From NCBI GenBank assembly GCA_022773825.1, contig JALFOF010000004.1, positions 1 through 37,417 of the forward strand: a stretch of DNA of 37,417 nucleotides, read 5' to 3'. The stretch comes from Prevotella sp. GTDB lineage: Bacteria > Bacteroidota > Bacteroidia > Bacteroidales > Bacteroidaceae. The notes under the pieces are model-generated. The model saw only the letters and a list, made by a program, of their open reading frames with translations, ran no database searches and was not told the origin of the DNA. How positions within the stretch are numbered: the first letter of the stretch is position 1; every line of letters begins with the position of its first letter. Of the stretch, positions 17,750 to 26,207 are shown in pieces. The position numbers and the translations under genes are program-made.

Positions 17750-18313
17750 ATGAGTACAGGAATTATCATCCTCATAGTTGTCGGCGTTATCGCCCTTTGG
17801 GCGGTAGGGACTTATAACAACCTTGTAGGACTTAGAAACAACCGCGAGAACGCTTTCGCCAACATTGATGTGCAGTTACGCCAGCGTTACGACCTCGTGC
17901 CACAGCTTGTAGCCACAGTAAAAGGCTACGCAGCCCACGAAAGCAGCGTGCTTGAGAAGGTAACGGCAGCACGTTCCGCCGCAATGAGCGCGGGAAGCAT
18001 CAATGAAAAGATAGCGGCGGAGACACAACTCTCTGGTGCCCTCGCAGGATTGAAGGTCAGTTTGGAGGCATATCCCGACTTGAAGGCAAACCAGAACTTC
18101 CTGCAACTTCAGTCAGAACTTGCCGATATAGAGAACAAGTTGGCGGCAACACGCCGTTTCTTCAATTCCACGACAAAGGAGCTCAATACATCTATACAGT
18201 CGTTCCCTGCCAATATACTCGCGGGAATGTTTGGCTTCCACACAGAACCGATGTTTGATATCGCTCCAGAAGAGAGGGCAACAGTAGAGAAAGCACCAGT
18301 GGTGCAGTTTTAG
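17750..18313 (+). CDS. lemA: LemA family membrane protein
   Basis: 187 aa. One N-terminal membrane segment (GIIILIVVGVIALWAVGTY) leads into the family core NNLVGLRNNRENAFANIDVQLRQRYDLVPQLVATVKGYA, and a long helical bundle fills the rest (FNSTTKELNTSIQSFPANILAGMFGF). LemA proteins are anchored with the helical domain outside the cytoplasm, and their function is poorly known. LemA next to an HtpX-type protease is a recurrent pair, as here. The 13-base gap after GH43 suggests readthrough from that gene, which is probably incidental. Confidence 0.93.
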   Translation: MSTGIIILIVVGVIALWAVGTYNNLVGLRNNRENAFANIDVQLRQRYDLVPQLVATVKGYAAHESSVLEKVTAARSAAMSAGSINEKIAAETQLSGALAGLKVSLEAYPDLKANQNFLQLQSELADIENKLAATRRFFNSTTKELNTSIQSFPANILAGMFGFHTEPMFDIAPEERATVEKAPVVQF

Positions 18314-18438
18314 TTGTTTAGTGGTTTGGTTGTTTAGTTGTTTAGTTATGTGTGAGGAAGAAATACATTCAACCAAACGACCAAACCACGAAACAACCAA
18401 ACCACGAAACAACTAAAAAACCAAACAACCAACCAACT
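18311..18438 (+). repeat. GTTTAG/CTAAAC palindromic leader element
   Basis: The G/T-rich arm (18311-18348) begins at the lemA stop, and the A/C-rich arm (18371-18438) runs up to the protease ATG at 18441. The loop (18350-18373) matches that at 7624-7647 at 22 of 24 positions. The element separates lemA from its usual partner gene. Confidence 0.75.
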
Positions 18439-18440
18439 AC

Positions 18441-19451
18441 ATGCAATACGTAGGCTTACAAACCCAGATAAACCGTAATAACCAGCTAAGCATACTACTC
18501 TTAATGGGTTTTCCCTGTATCATTCTCGGCATGGTATGGGTTTTCCTCGCCATAATAAACTATCTTGGCGGAGGGTATTACAACCAATACGGAGAGCTTA
18601 TACAGGAAGTCAATACAGCAGAGGTAAACTATTATTTCCTACAAACACTGCCATGGGTGGCTGGTGGCGTGGGTATATGGTTCGCCATAGCCTATTTCGC
18701 TAACACAGCAATGGTTCGCGCTGCCACGGGAGCGCGCCCATTACAGCGCAGGGACAACCCACGCGTATATAATATAGTAGAAAATCTCTGCATGACCTGT
18801 GGCATGGATATGCCACAAATCAACGTCATTGACGACCCGCAGCTCAACGCTTTCGCCAGTGGCATAGACAAAAAATCATACACTGTCACCGTGACGACGG
18901 GTCTACTGAGTCTGCTTAACGATGAAGAACTGGCAGGCGTGATAGGACATGAGCTGACACACATACGTAATCACGACACTCGCCTGCTGATAACAAGCAT
19001 TGTCTTCGTCGGCATCATATCCACAATAATGAGTATCGTCATGCGAATGCTCATCAATACAATGATGTTTGGCGGCGGACACAGTAACCGAAGCAACTCA
19101 AAGGAGGAGTCAAACGGTGTCAGTGTCATCGTCATTATGCTCGTAGGTGTGGTATGCTGTGCCATAGCATACGTGTTCACTCTCCTCACCCGCTTTGCCA
19201 TCAGCCGCAAACGTGAGTACATGGCAGACGCTGGTGGTGCGGAACTCTGTGGGAATCCCCTTGCCCTTGCCTCCGCCTTACGTAAGATTTCAGGTGACCC
19301 GGGATTGCAAAACATCGGTAGAGACGACATCGCGCAACTGTTCATTATCCATCCTCAGAGTCTTACCAACGGTGTAATGGGCTTCTTCAGCAATATGTTT
19401 AGCACGCATCCTGACACCAGAAAGCGTATCGCCATACTTGAACAGTTCTGA
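18441..19451 (+). CDS. M48-family HtpX-like membrane zinc metalloprotease
   Basis: 336 aa. Two membrane segments lie near the N-terminus (about 19-43 and 72-92), and two more follow the active site (about 190-210 and 225-250). The zinc motif is HELTH (His170, Glu171, His174), and the third ligand is Glu259 in REYMADAGGAELCG. This is the arrangement of HtpX, an inner-membrane protease for misfolded membrane proteins. RMLINTMMFGGGHSNRSNSKEES forms a polar loop. The gene pairs with lemA immediately upstream. It is not certain to be orthologous to E. coli htpX. Confidence 0.92.
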   Translation: MQYVGLQTQINRNNQLSILLLMGFPCIILGMVWVFLAIINYLGGGYYNQYGELIQEVNTAEVNYYFLQTLPWVAGGVGIWFAIAYFANTAMVRAATGARPLQRRDNPRVYNIVENLCMTCGMDMPQINVIDDPQLNAFASGIDKKSYTVTVTTGLLSLLNDEELAGVIGHELTHIRNHDTRLLITSIVFVGIISTIMSIVMRMLINTMMFGGGHSNRSNSKEESNGVSVIVIMLVGVVCCAIAYVFTLLTRFAISRKREYMADAGGAELCGNPLALASALRKISGDPGLQNIGRDDIAQLFIIHPQSLTNGVMGFFSNMFSTHPDTRKRIAILEQF

Positions 19452-19538
19452 CACCTACCCAGCATAGCCTCACAATCAAGGCTATTATTCTTATTTGGTT
19501 ATATGTACTAAACGAGTTTTACTATAGTATTATACGAG

Positions 19539-19582
19539 CAAGCCCCACATTCCCGAAAAGCGAGGATGTGGGGCTTGTCTTT
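19539..19582 (+). terminator. Intrinsic terminator after the M48 protease gene
   Basis: A 12-bp stem (CAAGCCCCACAT at 19539-19550 with its complement at 19566-19577) and a 15-base loop, followed by TCTTTATTT. It lies 87 bases past the protease stop and 20 bases past the end of the convergent SusD-like gene, so it may serve both, although the T-tail favours the plus strand. Confidence 0.8.
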
Positions 19583-19602
19583 ATTTCCCATTGTTCTGTG
19601 TC

Positions 19603-21033
19603 TTATTCAAACGGTACAATACATTCAAGGCTCTTGTTCCTTACAATCTCATGGTTCATATTATACCTTATTACCACGACCTTATTCGTAACATCTACGG
19701 TATAGGCATCCATGGCATATTCTTCTGATGGTATATAAGAAGGGATGTAAGCTGTGGTGTATTTCATCACATCCACATCAGGATAACGCTGCTGCACCTT
19801 GGCAGCCTCAACCTCGCAAAGCGGCAGACGCATACCGAGGTCGGCGAAGCGGCGACCTTCCGCGAAGAACACTTCCTGCCTTATGAGGTATATCAGCTCA
19901 AGGAAATCGTCACCCGCAGCATTTTGTAGCTCTTGCATCGCAACCGATGTGCCACTTATCGCTGGCACGTTGATTACGCCAGCTGCACGCCCCAGCACCA
20001 GACCACCCTTCGCCTGCTCCTCCTGCGACGCCTGCACCTTCCAGTCAGAGGTATTGATATTAACGGTATTACCCGCCACTGTCGCTTCACGCATCTCCAG
20101 ACTGTCGGTCAATGCCACCGTGCCGCGGCTCTGTATCAGTGCGAAGAGCTCTGGCACCAACGTGGCTTTGTAATCTGCAAGCTGTGAGGCGTCAGCCGCG
20201 CAACATTCGGCGAGTATCAGATAGTCCTCCTCCGCTTTGGCGAAAGCTATGCGTTGCGATGCTGATGCCTCCTGATATTTTGGGTCGAGGAAGTCCAATC
20301 GCGGCAGAGGCTCCCACCAGTTGGTGCTGAATGTGCGGTCCTTAATATTGCTCACTACGCTGTTTGCTTCGTCAAACTGCACCGTGGCACAGAACGTCTT
20401 GTCGTACTCAAGAGCCTTCTCAGCATTTTCCCTTGCCAATGCCTTATCGCCAAGGCGGTAGTATATTCGTGCAAGCAGTGTATGGCGAACAGGCTTAAAC
20501 TCGTCTGCCGCAACTTTCTCCCCTGCTTCTTGCAGCACCACTATGCCTTTAGCGAGATGTTGTCTCCACTCCACAGGTTCACCGCCATCTTCCATCGGCA
20601 AGGCGATAAAGTTCTCTCCGGCAAGGATATACGAGTAAGCCAGGGCCGTATATATGTCCTTGAGTTGTGCGTCAGTCGGAGCATCGTGCGGTGCTATATT
20701 GTCGAGTGCATAGCGCGCCATCTCACGTAGCTTGCCGACATAACGCTGAAGGTTCTCCACATCATTGTCGGTGTATTGTATGTTTGGCTTGTCAAACTCA
20801 CGATTGGAACGTGAATACACGTTGCGGTAGTTGTCTGTTGCCACGTCCAGCAGCTCAGCGTATGTGCCTACGGCAAGTGCCATTTCCTTGTTTATACCGT
20901 TTACCCATGCGTCCATGGCGTTCTCTGATGTTACGAAGTCGTCAGCCGATGTCTCTGGCGACTTTGGGTCACACGCTATGACTGAGGCACAGCCAAGCAT
21001 AAGGGCTGCTATATATATAATATTGTGTTTCAT
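19603..21033 (-). CDS. SusD/RagB-like outer-membrane lipoprotein
   Basis: 476 aa from ATG at 21031-21033. I chose this over an in-frame upstream ATG because the sequence then starts with a lipoprotein signal, MKHNIIYIAALMLG, with lipobox VIAC (Cys21). The body is helical and TPR-like (LLARIYYRLGDKALARENAEKALEY). The C-terminal half has EVFFAEGRRFADLGMRLPL, which matches the SusD pattern of a large helix with (E)GxRFxDLxR. SusD-like proteins sit on top of a SusC-type channel and hand over substrate. It follows the TonB receptor gene with a 172-base gap holding a 20-bp inverted repeat. It is somewhat diverged from typical glycan-binding SusD proteins, and its substrate is unknown. Confidence 0.8.
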   Translation of the reverse strand: MKHNIIYIAALMLGCASVIACDPKSPETSADDFVTSENAMDAWVNGINKEMALAVGTYAELLDVATDNYRNVYSRSNREFDKPNIQYTDNDVENLQRYVGKLREMARYALDNIAPHDAPTDAQLKDIYTALAYSYILAGENFIALPMEDGGEPVEWRQHLAKGIVVLQEAGEKVAADEFKPVRHTLLARIYYRLGDKALARENAEKALEYDKTFCATVQFDEANSVVSNIKDRTFSTNWWEPLPRLDFLDPKYQEASASQRIAFAKAEEDYLILAECCAADASQLADYKATLVPELFALIQSRGTVALTDSLEMREATVAGNTVNINTSDWKVQASQEEQAKGGLVLGRAAGVINVPAISGTSVAMQELQNAAGDDFLELIYLIRQEVFFAEGRRFADLGMRLPLCEVEAAKVQQRYPDVDVMKYTTAYIPSYIPSEEYAMDAYTVDVTNKVVVIRYNMNHEIVRNKSLECIVPFE

Positions 21034-21060
21034 TGTTGGTTTGTTTAGAGGTTTACAAGT
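21034..21060 (-). repeat. Short A/C-rich start-proximal repeat
   Basis: On the coding (minus) strand, CTCTAAACAAACCAAC abuts the SusD-like start codon. It is a short member of the CTAAAC family. Confidence 0.45.
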
Positions 21061-21197
21061 TTGCACTGCGCAGAGCGCAGCTTGGTTGTAGGTTAAAGGT
21101 CTTAAGTTGAAAGTCGCTAAACCGCATTCGCCGTCCATTCAATCAGAACGCCCCATAACCTTCAACCTGTCACCAAACTGCGCTCTGCGCAGTGCAA
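21061..21197 (-). repeat. 20-bp inverted repeat in the SusC-SusD intercistronic gap
   Basis: Positions 21061-21080 (TTGCACTGCGCAGAGCGCAG) are an exact inverted copy of 21178-21197, with a 97-base loop. Each arm is itself a near-palindrome (CTGCGCAGAGCGCAG). In the transcript this would fold between the receptor stop (21206) and the SusD-like start (21033). It may act as an mRNA processing or partial-termination site that sets the ratio of the two products. Confidence 0.7.
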
Positions 21198-21205
21198 CCA
21201 CAAAT

Positions 21206-23971
21206 TTAGAAATTAATTTTCACTGACCCGACGAACTGCCTGGGGCGTGTGTACGAGCCATATACTATGCCGCCTACCGATGCTCCGCCGTATGAAGCGG
21301 CATCAGACAGACATGCCTCTGGATCCACTTCCGCCTTCGTGAACGACAAAGGATTGTAGCAAGTGAAGCTTACCGTGAGGTCTTTTACGAACTTGTCAAT
21401 ATGGAATTTGTAGGAAGCACCGATGGTACGTATCTTCAGATAGTCAGCCTTCTCCACGAAACAGCTGGTGAAGTTAGTCCATACTTCTTTGTGCGTCTTA
21501 CCCTCCGGCACCCAACTCTCGTCCACACAGGGGTCTGATGCACCATAGCGCCAGCGGAAATGGCGGTCAAGCTCATACACGCTGCCCCCTATCTGATAGT
21601 CGGCATTGGCATAGAAAGAAAAGTCTTTATAGTCAACATTCAGTGCCATCGAACCGTAAACGTCGGGCAATGTGGAACCAAGGTCCGCCAAAGTCTCTGT
21701 ATGGCTGTAGCTGCCGTCCTCGTTGAATACCGCCTTGTTGCCGCGCAGGTATCCTATAGGCTTCCCTTCCTCCACTATATTTTGTATCAACGCCTCGTTA
21801 GCAAACGTTCCTACCCCGAAGGCTGTCTCGCCGCCAGTGGAGAGAACTTTGTTTGACAGCGTGTTAAGTGATGCGGAGAAGCGTGCATTCCAATCCTTTG
21901 TCTGTATGAAGTCAGAGGCTATGGTGAATTCAAAGCCACGGTTACGTATCTTGCCTATGTTCGCGAGATAGGTGGAAGACTGCCCGCTCGACGGCGCGGT
22001 GTGCACAGAGAAGAGGGCGTCATGCGTATCCGCGTTGTAGAACGCCACACCAAGCTGTAGGTAGCCGTTAGCCCATTGGCTGTTGAAACCCACCTCCACG
22101 GAGTGTTTCTTCTCCGGACGCAGGTCGGCGTTGCCATACTGTCCGTACTCTGCCGTGGCGTTACCTAGGTACTGGTTGAAGGTCACGGTCTTTTGATACG
22201 CGAAAGCGGGCGGGTAGTTGCCTGCCACACCGTAGTTGGCATAGAGGCGGAACGAGCCGAGCACACCGCTCTCCGTCAGTGGTTCCATAAATTTCTCTGA
22301 GCTCAACATGTACGACACTCCCACCTTGGGGTACCACTGCCAGCCCACGTTGTCGCCGAAACCAGTATTGTAGTCGCCACGTACGCCGAGGTCAAGGTAA
22401 TACTTGTCAAGGAAGCCCAGGTTCTCCTGAATATACGTTCCGTAGTTATAGAGTGAAGAGCGACTACTGTCATCGTAGGTGCGGTTTTGGTCATTCACCT
22501 CCGATGTGCCGTCTTCCACACCCACGGCCTGCTCATAGTATTGGCGGTCGTGGTTGCTGAAATACTGAAATCCCACGGTGGTGATTGCGCTGAACCAGTC
22601 ATTGCGGTAATAGTTGTACTGCGCATTGACATCAAAGGTGACGCTGGCAAACTTGCGGTCGTACGCCGTCACGTTGCCCACCGCTATGGGTCCGTTGTAC
22701 TGCACCGCCTTTATCAGCTCGTTGGTGATGATGTTCTTCACGCCCTCATAGCGGTAGTCAAGTCCGAATATTCCCTTCACGATGAGGTTCTTCATCGGCT
22801 CGTACTTGAGTTCATGCGACATCTGGAAGCGGTTTATGTCCGACCTCTTGTTCTGGAGTGCCTCCGAGGTGTATATAAGGTCTCTGAAGTTGGCGTACGC
22901 CTCGCCGTCCATAGCGTCTATGTCGCTCAGGTACGACCTCTTCACTCCTTCGGCGTTGGTGTAGCCCATGGACGACGCTGCGCCGCACTCCGTAAGCCAC
23001 AGCCCGGAGTAGTAGCCCTCATTGCCGTTGCGGCTGCGCATATAGTCGTTGTGGACGAAGCCGAGTGAGTTGCTATACGTGAGGTTCTTCAATATATTAA
23101 GGTGCGAACCGAACCTTACATCGTATTTATGGTTCTTGTTGTTATCTGCCACCACAACGCCGTCATTGATGCTTGCGGAGGCTCCGAGGCTCCATCCTCC
23201 CATCTTTCCGCCGCCGTCAAGGCCTATGCGGTAACGTTGCATTGCACCAGTTTGGTTGAGCAGTTCCTTTGTTCTGTTATAGTGGTAGAACTGTGCGTTG
23301 GCCTCTTCCCAGCCAAGTTGCACCTCCGCCATGCCGTTGAACTTACCCTTGCCACCTTTTTTCGTAAAAATTTGTATCACGCCGTTGGCAGCGTCAGAGC
23401 CGTAGAGCGTTGTTGCCGCACCTCCGCTGACATACTCCACACGCTCTATATTCTCCATGGGGATGTCAGACAACGAGCCAGATGCCGATGCTGAGCGTAT
23501 GCCCTGCTCATTAAGTTTCTGTGAAAGGCTGGTGGCTGTGTTGTTGTTGTCCATGCGTACACCATCGACATAAATAACGGGTGTAGAATTGATTTGTACG
23601 CTGGATATGCCCCTGCTCCTCACCATTGAGGCGGCTCCGGGCTGACCGTTTGACAGGTTTATCTGCATATTCGGCACTGCCGTTTGCAACATACCGTCCA
23701 ATCGGTCGGTGTTGAGTTTCTCAAGGTCTTTCGCCTTGATAGTTGAAACGATGCTTGAGAGCCTGCGCTTCTGCATTGCGCCTCCCTGACCAGTCACTAC
23801 TACCTCGTCAAGGTCTTTGCTCCAGCGTGCGGAATCAAGCAACGCCTCTAACTGGGCGGTCTCCGCACTGTACTTGTCTAAAACGTTTGTGGCATTGTTA
23901 CCCCTTTTGTCTGCCACAGCATTAACAGACACCGCTACACATAGCGATGCCAAGAAGAACTTTTTCTTCAT
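21206..23971 (-). CDS. SusC-like TonB-dependent outer-membrane receptor
   Basis: 921 aa from ATG at 23969-23971 (MKKKFFLASLCVAVSVNA signal), nine codons inside the longest frame. The plug domain starts at LDEVVVTGQG (about residue 55). It has SVQINSTPVIYVDGVRMDNN and the typical IERVEYVSGGAATTLYGSDAANGVIQIFTKKG. A 22-strand barrel follows, ending in an aromatic strand (RPRQFVGSVKINF). It lacks the roughly 80-residue carboxypeptidase-regulatory-like domain that precedes the plug in standard SusC proteins. A single short linker of about 35 residues is found instead. It is the first gene of a two-gene unit with the SusD-like lipoprotein. No enzyme, regulator or anti-sigma gene is beside it, so the ligand is unknown. 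Confidence 0.92.
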   Translation of the reverse strand: MKKKFFLASLCVAVSVNAVADKRGNNATNVLDKYSAETAQLEALLDSARWSKDLDEVVVTGQGGAMQKRRLSSIVSTIKAKDLEKLNTDRLDGMLQTAVPNMQINLSNGQPGAASMVRSRGISSVQINSTPVIYVDGVRMDNNNTATSLSQKLNEQGIRSASASGSLSDIPMENIERVEYVSGGAATTLYGSDAANGVIQIFTKKGGKGKFNGMAEVQLGWEEANAQFYHYNRTKELLNQTGAMQRYRIGLDGGGKMGGWSLGASASINDGVVVADNNKNHKYDVRFGSHLNILKNLTYSNSLGFVHNDYMRSRNGNEGYYSGLWLTECGAASSMGYTNAEGVKRSYLSDIDAMDGEAYANFRDLIYTSEALQNKRSDINRFQMSHELKYEPMKNLIVKGIFGLDYRYEGVKNIITNELIKAVQYNGPIAVGNVTAYDRKFASVTFDVNAQYNYYRNDWFSAITTVGFQYFSNHDRQYYEQAVGVEDGTSEVNDQNRTYDDSSRSSLYNYGTYIQENLGFLDKYYLDLGVRGDYNTGFGDNVGWQWYPKVGVSYMLSSEKFMEPLTESGVLGSFRLYANYGVAGNYPPAFAYQKTVTFNQYLGNATAEYGQYGNADLRPEKKHSVEVGFNSQWANGYLQLGVAFYNADTHDALFSVHTAPSSGQSSTYLANIGKIRNRGFEFTIASDFIQTKDWNARFSASLNTLSNKVLSTGGETAFGVGTFANEALIQNIVEEGKPIGYLRGNKAVFNEDGSYSHTETLADLGSTLPDVYGSMALNVDYKDFSFYANADYQIGGSVYELDRHFRWRYGASDPCVDESWVPEGKTHKEVWTNFTSCFVEKADYLKIRTIGASYKFHIDKFVKDLTVSFTCYNPLSFTKAEVDPEACLSDAASYGGASVGGIVYGSYTRPRQFVGSVKINF

Positions 23972-24196
23972 TCTTTGTAAAAGGAAATGAAATAACACGC
24001 GCTACGGATTTACGGTGCAGCGTCAGCAATTTCTTGTGAATAAAATGATAAATGAAAATTGATTTATCAGTGTACCACTTGAAATTTCCAAGTCAAACGG
24101 ACCTTCGGCTATCGCATGTTGGAAGAGTGATGACACCTAGGCGGATATGCGTATATCTCGTCCGATGTTTTTAAAAGTATGCTCTTTTTACGGGTG

Positions 24197-24227
24197 CAAA
24201 GGTATGACAATTTCTTGAAATATGCAA
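24197..24227 (-). promoter_or_regulatory. Promoter for the SusC/SusD-like operon
   Basis: On the minus strand TTG (24225-24227), 20 bases, then TACCTTTG (24197-24204). The implied leader before the receptor start at 23971 is about 220 bases. It contains small hairpins (for example CTTGAAATTTCCAAG at about 24079-24093), but I could not match it to a known riboswitch. Confidence 0.7.
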
Positions 24228-24265
24228 CATTTTATCACGAAAAACGCAAAAATCCCGTCATTTTC

Positions 24266-24296
24266 ATTGTCATTACAAGAAAAAGCAGTATCTTTG
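24266..24296 (+). promoter_or_regulatory. Promoter for the ior-paaK operon
   Basis: ATTG (24266-24269), 19 bases, then TATCTTTG (24289-24296). It predicts a leader of about 260 bases before iorA, which contains the 22-bp array at 24369-24456. It is divergent from, and only about 60 bases away from, the receptor promoter. Together with the leaders this accounts for the 593-base gap 23972-24564. Confidence 0.7.
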
Positions 24297-24368
24297 CACG
24301 ACCATATATGTCTGTGGCGGGCACACGGCAGTGAGCGCGGCAAAGACAGGTACAAAAACTTCAAGCGC

Positions 24369-24456
24369 AATAGCATAGCTATTACCATGTAAAAGCATAG
24401 CCATTACCACGTAAAAGCATAGCTATTACATCGTAAAAGCATAGTGATTACAAAAC
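24369..24456 (+). repeat. 22-bp tandem repeat array, locus 3 (four units), in the iorA leader
   Basis: Units are 24369-24390, 24391-24412, 24413-24434 and 24435-24456, with framework AAAAGCATAGCTATTAC plus five variable bases ending in CGT/TGT. Read across the unit boundary, GTAAAAGCATAGCTATTAC is a perfect dyad of the form GTAAnAGCnnnGCTnTTAC. The array lies between the predicted transcription start (about 24303) and the iorA ATG, so it is probably transcribed. Confidence 0.9.
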
Positions 24457-24564
24457 GACCATGAACGAGCCACAGAGCAGACACCCCGCAAACCCAATAA
24501 TATAGTAATAGGAACTCCGTGGCAACGACAGACTAAACAATTCACAAAAACAAAACATATCCAA

Positions 24565-26190
24565 ATGGAAAAGAAACTTCTTCTTGGTGATGAAGCCATT
24601 GCCCTGGGTGCCATACACGCCGGACTGAGCGGCGTATATGCCTACCCCGGCACTCCGTCAACAGAGATTACAGAGTTTATTCAGAACGATGCACTTGCAA
24701 AAGAGCGCGGCATACACTCGCGTTGGTGCACAAACGAGAAGACAGCCATGGAGGCTGCCTTGGGAATGTCATACGCAGGAAAGCGTGCCTTGGTATGCAT
24801 GAAGCACGTGGGCATGAACGTCTGCGCCGACGCCTTCATCAACAGCGCCATAACTGGCGTGCAGGGAGGACTGGTGGTGCTTGCCGCCGACGACCCGTCC
24901 ATGCACTCCAGCCAGAACGAACAGGACTCACGCTTCTACGGAAAGTTCGCGCTCATACCAGTGTTTGAGCCGTCAACGCAACAGGAAGCCTACGACATGA
25001 TGAGCGTGGCGTTCGACTATTCCGAAGCGATAAAAGAGCCTGTAATGCTCCGTGTGGTGACACGCCTCGCGCACTCACGCGCCGGAGTGGTGGTGAAGGA
25101 AGCAAGGCAAGAGAACGACATCAACATCTCAACCGACGCATGGGTGCTGCTGCCTGGTATAGCACGCAAGAAGTACGATGCTCTGCTCGGCAAACAGGAC
25201 GCTATGCTGATGGCGAGCAACACCTCACAGTTCAACAAGAGCGAGTACACTGACAGCACCGACAAGGCAGCGAAGACGGGTATCGTGGCTTGCGGCATAG
25301 GCTACAACTACGTTAAGGAAGCCATAGCACAGTTGCCAGCCGAGAAACAGGCTCTGTACAATATAGAAAAGGTGTCACAGTACCCCCTGCCAGAGCAGCG
25401 CATACAGATGCTGGCTAAGGAGAGTGGCAAGTTGCTGGTGGTGGAAGATGGCCAGCCCGTGGTGGAAGAGAGCGTGAAAGGCATACTCGGAACAGGCTAC
25501 ATCGTGACGGGAAGACTGACGGGCGCGCTGCCGAGAACTGGCGAATTGACACCAGACTGCGTGGCGGCAGCCCTCGGGGTGGAGGCACCGCAGATACTGC
25601 CACAGGCGAAGAACCTCGCCGGCAGACCGCCGCAGCTGTGCCAGGGATGCGGACACCGCGATGTGTACGCCGCACTTAACAAGGTGGCTGAGGAGTACCC
25701 CGACCACCGTATCTTCGGCGACATTGGCTGCTACACGCTCGGCGCGTTGCCACCGTTCAAGGCATTATCAAGCTGTGTGGACATGGGTGCGTCAATAACA
25801 ATGGCAAAGGGCGCGGCAGACGCGGGACTATTCCCTGCCATTGCCGTAATAGGCGACTCCACCTTCACGCACTCTGGAATGACGGGACTGCTGGATGCCG
25901 TGAACGACAAGTCTAACATAACGGTCATAATCTCCGACAACCTTACCACAGGCATGACTGGCGGTCAGGACTCCGCAGGCACGAACAAGTTTGAGGCGAT
26001 ATGCCTCGGTCTTGGAGTGGAGCCAGAGCACGTACGCGTAGTGGTGCCACTGCCAAAGAATATGGAGGAGATAACACGCACAATAAAGGAAGAAATAGAA
26101 TACAACGGCGTGTCAGTCATAATACCAAGGCGCGAGTGCATACAGACGGCAGCACGCCACGCAAGGGAGAAGGCTAAGGCAAAGAAGTAA
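24565..26190 (+). CDS. iorA: Indolepyruvate (aryl-pyruvate) ferredoxin oxidoreductase, alpha subunit
   Basis: 541 aa. Catalyses oxidative decarboxylation of aryl 2-oxo acids to aryl-acetyl-CoA, or the reverse, with subunit beta. The N-terminal pyrimidine-binding domain begins GDEAIALGAIHAGLSGVYAYPGTPSTEITEF. The thiamine-diphosphate domain carries LCQGCGHRDVYAALN, GDIGCYTLGALPPF, MGASITMAKGAADAG and the GDS...N motif (GDSTFTHSGMTGLLDAV to TVIISDN). The protein ends at ARHAREKAKAKK. The C-terminal ferredoxin-like domain with two CxxCxxCxxxC clusters, usual in archaeal IorA of about 600-640 aa, is absent. It is first in a nine-gene same-strand run, and iorB follows after 17 bases. Confidence 0.93.
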   Translation: MEKKLLLGDEAIALGAIHAGLSGVYAYPGTPSTEITEFIQNDALAKERGIHSRWCTNEKTAMEAALGMSYAGKRALVCMKHVGMNVCADAFINSAITGVQGGLVVLAADDPSMHSSQNEQDSRFYGKFALIPVFEPSTQQEAYDMMSVAFDYSEAIKEPVMLRVVTRLAHSRAGVVVKEARQENDINISTDAWVLLPGIARKKYDALLGKQDAMLMASNTSQFNKSEYTDSTDKAAKTGIVACGIGYNYVKEAIAQLPAEKQALYNIEKVSQYPLPEQRIQMLAKESGKLLVVEDGQPVVEESVKGILGTGYIVTGRLTGALPRTGELTPDCVAAALGVEAPQILPQAKNLAGRPPQLCQGCGHRDVYAALNKVAEEYPDHRIFGDIGCYTLGALPPFKALSSCVDMGASITMAKGAADAGLFPAIAVIGDSTFTHSGMTGLLDAVNDKSNITVIISDNLTTGMTGGQDSAGTNKFEAICLGLGVEPEHVRVVVPLPKNMEEITRTIKEEIEYNGVSVIIPRRECIQTAARHAREKAKAKK

Positions 26191-26207
26191 GAAAACAACG
26201 CTTGAAC

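Noticed and set aside
23999..24200. Cobalamin or TPP riboswitch in the receptor leader
   Set aside because: None of the conserved core words of these riboswitches could be found on the coding strand.
24303..24564. Amino-acid attenuator leader peptide before iorA
   Set aside because: Short frames at 24308 (MSVAGTRQ) and 24462 (MNEPQSRHPANPII) contain no Phe, Tyr or Trp run, and no terminator/antiterminator pair is evident.
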